NCBI GenBank assembly: GCA_031271295.1
Contig: JAISVZ010000047.1
Span: 1-64,000, forward strand
Source: Clostridiales bacterium
GTDB lineage: Bacteria > Bacillota > Clostridia > Lachnospirales > WQUN01
Reading direction: 5' to 3'
Length of the DNA: 64,000 nucleotides
Position 1 is the stretch's first letter; every line of letters begins with the position of its first letter. Position numbers and translations under genes: made by a program. The notes beneath the pieces were generated by a model. That model was not told the DNA's origin. It saw only the letters and a list, made by a program, of their open reading frames with translations, and searched no databases. Shown here piece by piece: positions 1-7,695 of the stretch.

Positions 1-825
1 CAAATAAAGGCAATGCAAAAAACCGACGATTGGATGCTTAAAGCGGAGGATGGTTCATATATCCACGTTGAGTTTCAAACTACACACAGCTTGGAGGATT
101 TATCCCGGTTTATGTTAGCCGACGCGATGCTGTATTACAGGGAAAGGAAGCCTATAAAAACGATTGTTGTTTACTCTGCGGATATTGAACAAACAATAAC
201 CGCGATTGACGCGGGAGCTCTGCAATACGGCGTTGAAGCGTTTTATATGGTAAATCTTGACGGAGATAAGGCGTACGAGGAAATTAAGGCAAAAATTGAT
301 GCCGGAGAAGCGCTTACAAAGCAGGATTTAATGTCCATAGTATTCCTGCCCATGATGAAAAGCGAACACGATAAGGTAAAAAGGTTGGAGAGGTCAATAT
401 CACTTTCGAAGGAAATAAAGGCCGAAGCCATGCAGGTTACAATTCAAGCAATGCTTGAGCTTTTAGCGGAAAAGTTTGTAAAGAACAAGAAAGAATTAAG
501 AAAATTGAAAGGAATGATAAGAATGGGCGTTTTATTTGATTTGATTCGTGAAGATATTTGGGATGAAGTAAGGGATGAAGTTGAGAATAAGCTTAGGGAT
601 GAAGTTGAGAATAAGGTTAGAAATGAAGTCAAAAACGAGGTCAGAAATGAAGTTGAGAACGAGGTTAGGGATGAAGTCAAAAAAGAAGCTTCAAACGACA
701 AAGCGGAAGAAATGGCTAAAATCATGATTGAAGACGGAGTTGGCATCAGCACAATATTAAAATACACTGGGCTGCCCGAATCAAAAATAAGGAAGTTAAA
801 AGACGATATGGCAATAGCAAGTTAA
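1..825 (+). CDS. Rpn-family PD-(D/E)XK nuclease-like protein, 5' end cut by window
   Basis: The frame is open to base 1, so the start lies outside the window; the first Met is at 13. The visible protein begins at the conserved block with LKAEDGSYIHVEFQT, which matches the ED/H-EFQ region of Rpn (recombination-promoting nuclease, PD-(D/E)XK fold) proteins. The first 50 or so residues of the family are missing because of the window edge. A low-complexity charged stretch made of tetrapeptides such as DEVR, NEVK and DEVE (residues about 184-225 from the Met at 13) precedes a C-terminal segment with GVGISTILKYTGLPESKIRKL, an HTH-like tail usual in this family. Rpn proteins are stand-alone accessory genes linked to DNA cleavage and phage defence. 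No operon partner is visible. Confidence 0.75.
   Translation, partial: QIKAMQKTDDWMLKAEDGSYIHVEFQTTHSLEDLSRFMLADAMLYYRERKPIKTIVVYSADIEQTITAIDAGALQYGVEAFYMVNLDGDKAYEEIKAKIDAGEALTKQDLMSIVFLPMMKSEHDKVKRLERSISLSKEIKAEAMQVTIQAMLELLAEKFVKNKKELRKLKGMIRMGVLFDLIREDIWDEVRDEVENKLRDEVENKVRNEVKNEVRNEVENEVRDEVKKEASNDKAEEMAKIMIEDGVGISTILKYTGLPESKIRKLKDDMAIAS
562..687 (+). repeat. 12-bp tandem coding repeat (xEVx tetrapeptides)
   Basis: About ten imperfect copies of a 12-bp unit encode DEVR/DEVE/NEVK-type tetrapeptides inside the Rpn-like gene. The result is a highly charged, probably helical spacer between the nuclease domain and the C-terminal tail. Such repeats can change copy number in frame by slippage. 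Confidence 0.8.
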
Positions 826-902
826 TTAATCCTATTATTCTATTATTCTTACGTGTACAAACCGTTGCCGAAAAATTAAAAAGTCAAAAAACTAACACTT
901 GC

Positions 903-951
903 ATAATTGCCTCCTTTGCATTACACTAACTAATACAAAGGAGGCAATTAT
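903..951 (+). promoter_or_regulatory. 16-bp perfect inverted repeat burying the gntR ribosome binding site
   Basis: Bases 903-918 are the exact reverse complement of 936-951, with a 17-nt loop. The 3' arm contains the Shine-Dalgarno AAAGGAGG of the GntR gene and ends just before its ATG at 953. As RNA the hairpin would hide the ribosome binding site. As DNA the same palindrome could be an operator for the GntR dimer. The repeat is directly visible; which role applies is not. Confidence 0.7.
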
Positions 952-952
952 T

Positions 953-1321
953 ATGTTGCTTGAACTGGATTTTACCGATGAAACACCAATTTACATGCAA
1001 ATACGAAACCAAATTGTTATGGGAATTGCGGACGGCAAACTATCCCCCGGAGAAAAACTGCCAACAATACGCGCGTTATCCAACGAAGCCGGAATAAACA
1101 TGATGACGGTAAACAAGGCTTACGCTCTGCTAAAACAGGAAGGTTTTATTCAAACGGACAGGCGAAGCGGGGTTGCGGTAAGCGGCAGCGTCCCCAGCGG
1201 AGGCGTTACGGAAAAATTAAAAAGCGGCTTTAAACTGCTTGTTTCGGAAGCAAAGCTTTGCGGCATGACAAAGCAGGAAATTCTAAACCTGTGCGGCGAA
1301 TTTTTCGAAACGGAAAATTAG
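953..1321 (+). CDS. GntR-family (YtrA-type) transcriptional regulator
   Basis: A 122-residue protein with an N-terminal winged helix-turn-helix (DETPIYMQIRNQIVMGIADG, then LPTIRALSNEAGINMMTVNKAYALL) and a short C-terminal helical tail, the size and layout of YtrA-subfamily GntR regulators, which lack a large ligand domain. The ATG at 953 was chosen because AAAGGAGG lies 8 nt upstream and the homologous part starts there; the in-frame start at 899 would add an unconserved leader. YtrA-type regulators usually repress an adjacent transporter or membrane-protein operon and themselves. The next gene encodes a membrane protein, which fits. The inverted repeat at 903-951 overlaps its translation start. 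Confidence 0.88.
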   Translation: MLLELDFTDETPIYMQIRNQIVMGIADGKLSPGEKLPTIRALSNEAGINMMTVNKAYALLKQEGFIQTDRRSGVAVSGSVPSGGVTEKLKSGFKLLVSEAKLCGMTKQEILNLCGEFFETEN

Positions 1322-1428
1322 GTTGGCGGCGAATTTTTTGAAACGGAGATTAAAATTAGGCTGGCGGCGAATTTTCTGAAATAGAGAATTAAAACCTGGC
1401 TGTGCGGTGAATTTTTAACGGAGGAGAG
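1288..1428 (+). repeat. Four tandem copies of the 3' end of the GntR gene
   Basis: Units of about 38 bp begin near 1288, 1322, 1360 and 1399 and share the core GCGGCGAATTTT followed by GAAA-like sequence. Copy 1 is the last codons and stop of the GntR gene (CGEFFETEN). Copies 2-4 fill the spacer to the next gene. The last copy has become AACGGAGGAGAG, the ribosome binding site for the gene at 1435. This is divergent tandem duplication, with no CRISPR or transposon features. Confidence 0.85.
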
Positions 1429-1434
1429 ATTTAT

Positions 1435-2793
1435 ATGACGGCTTTTCAAACAAATTTAATTATTTCGGTGTTTTTCTTCCCGGTACTTCCAATTTTGTAT
1501 TTCATTTTAAGAAATGAAAGCAAACCTAAGAAAAATATTATCTTGGGCGTAACAATACCTTACGAGGCAAGGCAAACCGAAGAGGTACTTTTGATATGCA
1601 AAAATTTCAGAAAGCACCTTGGTATTACCGCGTTAATTTTGGCTGTAATTTTCCCCGCAGCGTTTTTCATAAAGTATATATCGGTTATTCTTACATTTTA
1701 TATGCTGTGGCTGGAAGCGGCAATTATAGCGCCGTATGTTTCGTTTACGCTTTACCACCGAAAATTAAAACGCCTTAAAACCGAAAAAAACTGGGAGGGT
1801 TCTTCGGCGGGGAAAATTGTACTTGATACCAAAGTTTCCGCAATTACTCAAAAGCAATATAGTTTTTGGCTGTTTCTGCCGCCGGTTATTATAAGCTTAA
1901 TTCCTGTTTTTCACGCGGCGTTTTTTGAAAGCGAATCGTTATATTTTATTGCCTTTGTTGTAAACGCTTTACTTACTGTTTTGTTCTTTGTTCTTTATAA
2001 AACGGTTTTCAGGCTTAAATCGGAAGTTATAGACGGCGATACGGCTGTAACCGCCGCACTTGCAAGGATACGCAGCCGTAACATGGGCAAATCCTTTCTG
2101 CTTATTTCATATTTTACGGGAGCTTACAACATATGCTTTTGGCTGTTTATTGAAAGCGTAACGGGTATACTCCTTAGCAGCGCGGCGTATACGGTTGTTG
2201 TTTTATTTGCCGCAATAGGAGCGGAATTCGCCGCGCGAAGCGCACAGGAAAAGCTGACGCAAAACAGCGGAACGGGGTTTTTTACGGACGAGGACAGATA
2301 CTGGATAAACGGCATGTTTTACTGCAACCCAAGTGACCGCCACGCTTTTGTTAAAGACCGTGTGGGCATTAATATGTCTATGAATTTGGCGAAGGTATCC
2401 GGTAAAATTGTAATGGGAATTTCGGTTTTATGCATTCTTTTACTGCCGGTAGCAGGTGTATTTTTAATAACCGAAGAATTTACGCCCGTAAATTTGGTTG
2501 TTACGGATTCTTTTATTGAAGCAAGCCACACTTCGCCCGAATACCGCATAAGTTTGGCTGAAATTGAAAGCGCAAAACTGATTTACAGCTTGCCGAAATC
2601 GCAGCGGGTTTACGGTACGGGTATGGATACGCTTTTGAAAGGGAAATTCCGCGCCGACGGATACGGCGAATGTGAATTTTGCTTAAATCCGCAGGTTTCA
2701 CCGTTTATTGTAATAACCGCCGAAGGAAAGACATATATTTTAGGCGGCGCCAACTCCGAAGATACGGCGAATGCCTATAAAATGCTTGGTTAG
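1435..2793 (+). CDS. DUF5808-type multi-pass membrane protein
   Basis: A 452-residue membrane protein. An early segment with LGVTIPYEARQTEEV and a central DRYWINGMFYCNPSDRHAFV block, which carries the typical WxxGxFYxNPxD signature, point to the DUF5808/DUF1648 group of Firmicutes membrane proteins. There are about nine hydrophobic segments. The C-terminal 90 residues (VTDSFIEASHTSPEYRISLAEI onward) look like a small membrane-attached beta domain of the PH type. It follows a YtrA-type GntR regulator, the usual neighbour of such genes, so co-regulation is likely. The start is the ATG after GGAGGAGAG. Biochemical function is unknown for the family; a sensor or signal-peptide-processing accessory role is only a guess. 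Confidence 0.75.
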   Translation: MTAFQTNLIISVFFFPVLPILYFILRNESKPKKNIILGVTIPYEARQTEEVLLICKNFRKHLGITALILAVIFPAAFFIKYISVILTFYMLWLEAAIIAPYVSFTLYHRKLKRLKTEKNWEGSSAGKIVLDTKVSAITQKQYSFWLFLPPVIISLIPVFHAAFFESESLYFIAFVVNALLTVLFFVLYKTVFRLKSEVIDGDTAVTAALARIRSRNMGKSFLLISYFTGAYNICFWLFIESVTGILLSSAAYTVVVLFAAIGAEFAARSAQEKLTQNSGTGFFTDEDRYWINGMFYCNPSDRHAFVKDRVGINMSMNLAKVSGKIVMGISVLCILLLPVAGVFLITEEFTPVNLVVTDSFIEASHTSPEYRISLAEIESAKLIYSLPKSQRVYGTGMDTLLKGKFRADGYGECEFCLNPQVSPFIVITAEGKTYILGGANSEDTANAYKMLG

Positions 2794-2833
2794 AACGTTT
2801 ATTTTTTCGTTCTCTCCCCCGCCCGGCGCAGCA

Positions 2834-2868
2834 AAAGCCGTTAAGCGGTTTGGTCACTTAACGGCTTT
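2834..2868 (+). terminator. Hairpin terminator after the DUF5808 gene
   Basis: A perfect 12-bp stem (AAAGCCGTTAAG at 2834-2845 with its complement at 2857-2868) and an 11-nt loop, 40 bp after the stop. The T-rich tail is weak, so termination may be partial. Confidence 0.6.
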
Positions 2869-2929
2869 ATACATTACACACATCAACACAGCACATTACA
2901 TCACAACACAACACATCCAAAAAAAGCAC

Positions 2930-2978
2930 TTGACAATGTGAAATACTCTCACTATAATTAGTGAAAGTATTTCACATT
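2930..2978 (+). promoter_or_regulatory. Consensus promoter inside an 18-bp palindromic operator
   Basis: TTGACA at 2930-2935 and TATAAT at 2953-2958 are separated by exactly 17 bp, a perfect vegetative promoter. It is embedded in an inverted repeat: 2935-2952 matches the complement of 2961-2978 at 17 of 18 positions, and the -10 box sits in the 8-bp centre. Transcripts would start downstream of the left arm, so this is a DNA operator rather than an RNA hairpin. It precedes the small regulator at 3059, which may control itself. Confidence 0.8.
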
Positions 2979-3058
2979 TATTTTTTTACGTGATAATTCG
3001 CTTCGCGTACATGCTCAAACCGCAAGTGCGGCGCGGCATCCCAAAAGGAGGACAAACC

Positions 3059-3520
3059 ATGAAAAACACAATTTTCAAGCAAACCGAAAGTAAAATCAAG
3101 GCATACTTCGAAAGCCTGATTGTGAAGGAAACCATAGAATACCGGCTAAAAATTTTAAACCGGCAAAAGAGCGATTTGGAAGAGCAAAAGGAGTACGGCG
3201 ATGCGGGATTATTTAGCGAAGAGGGCAACGCATTAAATGAAAACCGTATAAAGAGGTTAAAGGATTTAGCTGCGGAAATTTTCACTCTCACAAGCAACCT
3301 AAACCTTATAGAAAAAGAGTACGCCGATACTGAGTATTTGCTTGGCACACTGCCGGAGCGTGAACGCAAAATTATATACGGTCGTTACCGCGACAAAAAG
3401 ACATATCTTAAAATAGGATACGAAATATTCCTTTCCGAATCCCGCGTGCAGCAGATTGTGGCGGAAGTTTTTAACAGCTTTAACGGCAAAATGGAGCTGA
3501 TAGAGCAAAAACTTAATTAA
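3059..3520 (+). CDS. Small regulator with sigma-70 region 4-like helix-turn-helix
   Basis: A 153-residue protein. The N-terminal two thirds are predicted coiled coil (RLKILNRQKSDLEEQKEYGD and RIKRLKDLAAEIFTLTSNLN). The C-terminal part holds LPERERKIIYGRYRDKKTYLKIGYEI followed by SESRVQQIV, the pattern of a sigma-70 region 4 HTH, as seen in phage-type regulators of the ArpU/DUF1492 kind. The ATG at 3059 is preceded by AAAAGGAGG; the in-frame start at 2990 lacks this. It is a single gene behind the strong palindromic promoter at 2930. It may be a remnant of phage late-gene control, but no phage genes surround it. It converges with cbiC. Confidence 0.65.
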   Translation: MKNTIFKQTESKIKAYFESLIVKETIEYRLKILNRQKSDLEEQKEYGDAGLFSEEGNALNENRIKRLKDLAAEIFTLTSNLNLIEKEYADTEYLLGTLPERERKIIYGRYRDKKTYLKIGYEIFLSESRVQQIVAEVFNSFNGKMELIEQKLN

Positions 3521-3608
3521 GGGGGGGGAAGCTTGCTCTTCGGCGGCAACTTGCTGATAGAGCAAAAACTCAATTAGTGGGGGGAAGCTTGCTCTTCGGC
3601 GGCAATTC
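3496..3608. repeat. 57-bp tandem duplication of a gene 3' end
   Basis: Bases 3496-3552 are repeated with few changes at 3553-3608. The unit carries the last codons of the sigma-like gene (ELIEQKLN, stop) and, on the minus strand, the C-terminal coding end of cbiC (AAEEQASP). The second copy carries the cbiC stop at 3574. The duplication therefore created the spacer between two convergent genes. Confidence 0.88.
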
Positions 3609-4236
3609 GCAGCAGCGCGTTACATATCGCGGCGGCAACATTACTTCCGCCTTTCCTTCCGCGTGCCGTTATATAAGCTATTCCCGAACCAATCAGCATT
3701 TCCTTTGCTTCGGCCACATTTACAAACCCGACGGGAACACCAATTACAAGCTGCGGGTTCAGCTTTCCCGCTTCTTTAAGTTCGCATATTCTAATTAGAG
3801 CGGTTGGAGCGTTACCCACCGCAAAAATCAAAGGTTTTTCAATCAGCGCCGCTTTATCAACCGCAGCTTTTGCACGGGTTGTTCCGTTTTGCCGCGCGTT
3901 ATGCGCCACATCATCGTCGCCTATAAAGCAGTAAATTTCGCTATTAAGCGCGTTTAACCGGGTTTTATCAACACCCGCCTTAACCATGTTGGTATCGCTT
4001 ACTATAACCGCGCCGCCGCGAAACGCGTAAGACGCGAGTTTAATTACCCCTTCGGAGAACGCAAGCGAATTGGCATATTCGAAATCTGCCGTCGTGTGAA
4101 TAACGCGCATTATAACAGGCGCAAGAACCGGGTTAAGGGCATGGGGTAATTCACTTCTTATAATTTCAAAACTGCGCTTTTCTATTTCCTCCGGCTTCTC
4201 AAATTCGGTGCAAAAGCGTGACAATCCCTTTGTCAT
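3574..4236 (-). CDS. cbiC: Cobalt-precorrin-8 methylmutase
   Basis: A 220-residue protein of family length. It moves the C11 methyl group to C12 to turn cobalt-precorrin-8 into cobyrinate. [12 protein letters not shown] contains the catalytic His of CbiC/Cob[28 protein letters not shown] and [14 protein letters not shown] are further family blocks. It is the last gene of the cobalamin operon, and its start overlaps the cbiP stop by 4 bp, indicating coupled translation. The last residues lie in the 57-bp duplicated segment. Cytoplasmic. The identification is secure. Confidence 0.95.
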   Translation of the reverse strand: MTKGLSRFCTEFEKPEEIEKRSFEIIRSELPHALNPVLAPVIMRVIHTTADFEYANSLAFSEGVIKLASYAFRGGAVIVSDTNMVKAGVDKTRLNALNSEIYCFIGDDDVAHNARQNGTTRAKAAVDKAALIEKPLIFAVGNAPTALIRICELKEAGKLNPQLVIGVPVGFVNVAEAKEMLIGSGIAYITARGRKGGSNVAAAICNALLRIAAEEQASPH

Positions 4237-5087
4237 ACATTCCCCTCCAGCACATCGTAAATAAATGGCATATTCAAATTTTCGCGGATTGCCGCCGCGA
4301 GAATATCATATTGGCTTTGCCTGAATTCGAAAGTATCCGCGCATGTGTTTTCGCGGTTTTTTTCGTTGCCTCTAATTAAACTATCCTCTTCGCCAATTGA
4401 TACGTTAAGGTAGGGAAGCACGCCAACAACGGGCTTGCCGCTTTTTTCCTCAAGCATTGCAATGCCCGGACGAAAAATTTCTATATCGCCGCGAAACTTG
4501 TTCACAACGGTTCCTTTAATACGGTTTCGCTCATTTTCATTAAGCAATACAAGCGTTCCCACAATCTGCGCGAAAACGCCGCCGCAATCAATATCCCCAA
4601 CAAGCAAAACGGGCGAGCCGGTTAGTTCCGCAAGCCCCATATTTACTATATCATGCTGTTTCAAATTTATCTCAGCCGGAGAACCCGCTCCTTCAATTAC
4701 AATAATATCGTGCCGCGCGCTGAGTTCTTCAAACGAGCGCATAATTTCCGGTATGAGAGTTTTTTTATATTTGAAATATTCGGCGGCGCGTTTATGCCCG
4801 CGAGAAATACCGTTTACAATTACCTCCGCTCCCATATCCGTTACCGGTTTTAAAAGTACCGGGTTCATAAGAGCCTCAGCCTGCGTTCCGGCGGCTTCGG
4901 CCTGCACCGCCTGAGCGCGGCTCATTTCCAGCCCGCCGCCGGTTTTATAAGAAAAGCGGGACATATTTTGCGATTTGAAAGGCGCAACACTGTAACCGTC
5001 TTGCTTAAATACGCGGCAAAGCCCCGTTGTTAAAAGGCTTTTTCCAACCGATGACATTGTGCCTTGAATCATTATTGTTCTAACCAT
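4233..5087 (-). CDS. cbiP: Cobyric acid synthase lacking the glutaminase domain
   Basis: CbiP/CobQ amidates the b, d, e and g side chains of adenosyl-cobyrinate diamide. The synthase domain is intact: [13 protein letters not shown] (P-loop), [55 protein letters not shown] and EEDSL. The family is usually near 490-510 residues, with a C-terminal type-1 glutamine amidotransferase domain holding a Cys-His-Glu triad. Here the protein is 284 residues: directly after EEDSL a short linker leads to [20 protein letters not shown], which resembles the extreme C-terminal tail of full-length CobQ. The simplest reading is an internal loss of the glutaminase domain with the frame kept. The enzyme would have to use free ammonia or a separate glutaminase. 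The start overlaps the end of cbiA by 8 bp. Confidence 0.9.
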   Translation of the reverse strand: MVRTIMIQGTMSSVGKSLLTTGLCRVFKQDGYSVAPFKSQNMSRFSYKTGGGLEMSRAQAVQAEAAGTQAEALMNPVLLKPVTDMGAEVIVNGISRGHKRAAEYFKYKKTLIPEIMRSFEELSARHDIIVIEGAGSPAEINLKQHDIVNMGLAELTGSPVLLVGDIDCGGVFAQIVGTLVLLNENERNRIKGTVVNKFRGDIEIFRPGIAMLEEKSGKPVVGVLPYLNVSIGEEDSLIRGNEKNRENTCADTFEFRQSQYDILAAAIRENLNMPFIYDVLEGNV

Positions 5088-6429
5088 TTAAAATCTCCTT
5101 TTCGCTGAATAACGTCATTTTCCTTATAAAATTTTCCGCGAACAACGGGTTTGCCGGAAAATACAGGTGCGGAAAACCCGCGTACAGCGAAGCCGATGTG
5201 TGTACGCACGGGTAAATTGTATCGCGCCCGGCCTTTCGCGCCGTAAAACCATTTCCGCAATTATCGCTGTCCCAATAATGAAATTCGCGCGAGCGTATAG
5301 ATTCGCCCGCTTTGCACAGTAAATTATCTTCGCGTGCGGTAATTGTGATATACCCGAAACGCTGTAATTTATCCGTTTTATATACCGAAGCGGGAATTAC
5401 GCCGCACATTGGGAAGCCGTCTATGGTTTTGTGCAAATACATAAACCCGCCGCCCTCCGCTATTGTTGGCAAAGCGCACGTAACCGCCGAGCGTATTTCC
5501 TTAAGCATTAAATGGTTTGCGGAAAGCGAAGCCGCGTGTAATTCCGGATAACCGCCCGTTATGGATAAACCGCTTATACCGCTTGGAAGCGCTTTATCCC
5601 TAAGCGGGCTGAAAAATACCGCCTCACAGCCCAGAGCTTGCAGTAATTCCATGTTTTCCTCGTAATGAAAGCAAAACGCGTCATCCCTTGTTACCGCCAG
5701 GCGAATTTTTTTACCCGCCCGGTTGATTTTTTTTGCGGGTATATCCGCTTTTAAAGCGGGCGCGGAATTGCCCAGCTTAATTAAGCCGTCTATATCAAGA
5801 GTTTGCTCCGCCTGCTTGCTAAGTTCGGAAAGTATTTCTTGCAAGTTTTTTAGTTCACCGGCTTTTAATAACCCAAGGTGACGCGCGGGAATCGACCATT
5901 TTTCGTTAAAGGGCATATGCCCGTAAGCTGAAACTCCGGCGTTTTCCGCCAAATGCTTCAAATCCGGGTAACGGCTGCCGTTTGCGCCGTTAAAAATAAC
6001 CCCTTTAATTTGGTTGTTCGGCATGTGCCGTACAAAACCCTCTATTACGGCGGCTATGGAATTGCCCGCGCCTTTTGCGTTAAGCACAAGCACAACCGGG
6101 GTTTGGGTTTTTTTTGCCGCCGTATATGCGGACGCCTCGCTTGTATTCGTTATACCGTCGTAATAACCCATTGCCCCTTCTATTACGGAAAACTTTCCGT
6201 CTTGCGAAAATAAACGCGAACGCAGGCCGCCGCCGTTTAGAAAAAACGGATCGAGGCTGTATGCTTTTATTTGCGCCGCCTCCCTGTGAAACATAGGGTC
6301 TATATAATCCGGCCCGCATTTGAAGGCGGCGGTTTTTATGCCGCGCGCTTTTAAAGCCGCAAGTAACGCGCAGGTAACGGTTGTTTTGCCGCATCCGCTG
6401 TGTGTGCCTGAAATTAATAAACGGCTCAT
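5080..6429 (-). CDS. cbiA: Cobyrinate a,c-diamide synthase with glutaminase Cys replaced by Gly
   Basis: A 449-residue, full-length CbiA. The N-terminal ATP-dependent synthase has [14 protein letters not shown] (P-loop), [14 protein letters not shown] and [11 protein letters not shown]. The C-terminal type-1 glutaminase-like domain keeps [11 protein letters not shown] and REFHYWD. The nucleophile motif, normally AECGG(L/F)MYL, reads AEGGGFMYL: codon 326 (minus strand of 5452-5454) is GGC where TGC is expected. Without that Cys, glutamine hydrolysis should fail, although the synthase site could still use ammonia. CbiP in the same operon has lost the equivalent domain altogether. The ATG at 6429 has GAGGGTGG upstream. 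Confidence 0.94.
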   Translation of the reverse strand: MSRLLISGTHSGCGKTTVTCALLAALKARGIKTAAFKCGPDYIDPMFHREAAQIKAYSLDPFFLNGGGLRSRLFSQDGKFSVIEGAMGYYDGITNTSEASAYTAAKKTQTPVVLVLNAKGAGNSIAAVIEGFVRHMPNNQIKGVIFNGANGSRYPDLKHLAENAGVSAYGHMPFNEKWSIPARHLGLLKAGELKNLQEILSELSKQAEQTLDIDGLIKLGNSAPALKADIPAKKINRAGKKIRLAVTRDDAFCFHYEENMELLQALGCEAVFFSPLRDKALPSGISGLSITGGYPELHAASLSANHLMLKEIRSAVTCALPTIAEGGGFMYLHKTIDGFPMCGVIPASVYKTDKLQRFGYITITAREDNLLCKAGESIRSREFHYWDSDNCGNGFTARKAGRDTIYPCVHTSASLYAGFPHLYFPANPLFAENFIRKMTLFSEKEILNG

Positions 6430-6446
6430 TTTTAACCACCCTCGTA

Positions 6447-6491
6447 TACTAAGTTTTAGCGAAGAACGCGGGGGCGAGCTTAAACTTAGTA
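6447..6491 (-). promoter_or_regulatory. Inverted repeat in the cbiET-cbiA spacer
   Basis: A perfect 10-bp inverted repeat, TACTAAGTTT at 6447-6456 with its complement at 6482-6491, lies in the 72-bp gap between cbiET and cbiA, the longest gap in the operon after the first gene. No T-run follows. It may be a processing or stability hairpin. Confidence 0.4.
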
Positions 6492-6501
6492 GTATTTTCG
6501 C

Positions 6502-7695
6502 TTAACTGTTACTTATTATAGTCACCGGGTTTTGCGCCTCTAACATATGATAGTTTCCAACTGCCTTCCCGCGCGATGTATTAATTTGCGTAATTTCCGG
6601 CACAAGAGAGGCGGATTTAAACGCTTCAAGCGCGGCCGAAACGGTTTCAAGCGTTACGGCGGTTAAAACAATTCGCGCGTTCGTTTTTTTGCGTAGTACC
6701 GCGTTTATAATACCTTCAAGACCGCCGCCGCTGCCGCCAATAAATACGGTATCGGGGGGAGGTAAGGTTTCAAGAACATTTGGCGCGTCCCCGCAAACGG
6801 CCGTTACATTCCCCAAATGAAAGGACGCGCAGTTTTGCTTAATTAACGCAATCGCGTCCTCTCTTCGTTCAACGGCGTAAACATGCCCGCGGTAAGCAAA
6901 CAGCGCCATTTCCGCCGTTACCGACCCTGTTCCCGCGCCAATATCATAACAAATGTCCGTAGGGCTGATGTTAAGCTTCGATAAAACCTGTGCCCGCGTT
7001 TCGCTTTTGGTCATGGGAATACCGCTGCGGCGAATAAAAAGGTTATCCGCAAGCCCGGACGGGGTTCGCTCATCCGGGTTTTCGTTTTCAAATAAAAGCA
7101 CTGTCATGGCGGGCAAAACCGCGCCGGTTAAATCCGACGCGGTAATTTCACGTATCCGTTCCGATTCCGTGCCTAAGTTTTCACCGGTAAATGTTTTGAT
7201 GTAACCAAACCTCGCCTCGGTTAACGCCTCTCCAATTTCCCCTGCGTTGTTTCCAGTAAGGCAAAACACCAACCGGTTGCGCCGCACGGTATCCGCTATA
7301 TTCGCCTCTCTGCCGTGGGCGCTTACAAACGCCGCATTCTGCCACGGCAATTTAAGCTTTGCGAAAAAATAGTTTACGGTTGAAATGCCGGGAATAAATT
7401 TAACGCAATAACCCGGCAGAGCTTTTAAAATTCCCTCCGCCGCGCTGTAAAAACCCGTGTCGCCGGAAACCAATACCGCGAAACTCTCCGCTTCGTTTCG
7501 CTTAATAATTTCCGCAACATCCTTCGGTTTATAGCCGCTAAACACGCGTTTTGCCGTGTTTTTATATAAAAACTCGGCATTTTCCAGCATTCTCGGCGCG
7601 CCTATTAAAACCTGCGCGTTTTCTACCTTTTGCGACGCTTCAAATGTAAGCGTGCCTTGCCCCAAGCTCATTCCTATAACCGTTATTTCCTTCAC
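6502..7695 (-). CDS. cbiET: CbiE-CbiT fusion: precorrin-6B/7 methyltransferase and decarboxylase
   Basis: A 397-residue fusion equivalent to CobL. Residues about 1-205 are a tetrapyrrole methylase (CbiE, C5 methylation): VIGMSLGQGTLT, VLVSGDTGFYSAAEG and FIPGISTVNYFFAKL. Residues about 230-397 are a SAM-dependent methyltransferase (CbiT, C15 methylation with loss of the C12 acetate carboxyl): TKSETRAQVLSKL, YDIGAGTGSVTAEMAL, VYAVERREDA and DTVFIGGSGGGLEGI. The GTG start at 7695 overlaps the cbiJ stop by 3 bp, so translation is probably coupled. Length and motifs are normal for the fusion. Confidence 0.95.
   Translation of the reverse strand: MKEITVIGMSLGQGTLTFEASQKVENAQVLIGAPRMLENAEFLYKNTAKRVFSGYKPKDVAEIIKRNEAESFAVLVSGDTGFYSAAEGILKALPGYCVKFIPGISTVNYFFAKLKLPWQNAAFVSAHGREANIADTVRRNRLVFCLTGNNAGEIGEALTEARFGYIKTFTGENLGTESERIREITASDLTGAVLPAMTVLLFENENPDERTPSGLADNLFIRRSGIPMTKSETRAQVLSKLNISPTDICYDIGAGTGSVTAEMALFAYRGHVYAVERREDAIALIKQNCASFHLGNVTAVCGDAPNVLETLPPPDTVFIGGSGGGLEGIINAVLRKKTNARIVLTAVTLETVSAALEAFKSASLVPEITQINTSRGKAVGNYHMLEAQNPVTIISNS

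Noticed and set aside
899-952. Upstream in-frame start of the GntR gene
   Set aside because: It lies within the inverted repeat, lacks a ribosome binding site and adds residues unlike the family; the ATG at 953 has AAAGGAGG.
3496-3608. Tandem repeats considered as a small CRISPR array
   Set aside because: The units are adjacent with no unique spacers, they encode gene ends, and no cas genes are present.
4435-4914. Plus-strand frame of 159 residues opposite cbiP
   Set aside because: cbiP motifs on the minus strand are unmistakable; the plus frame is Ser/Pro/Ile-rich shadow sequence.
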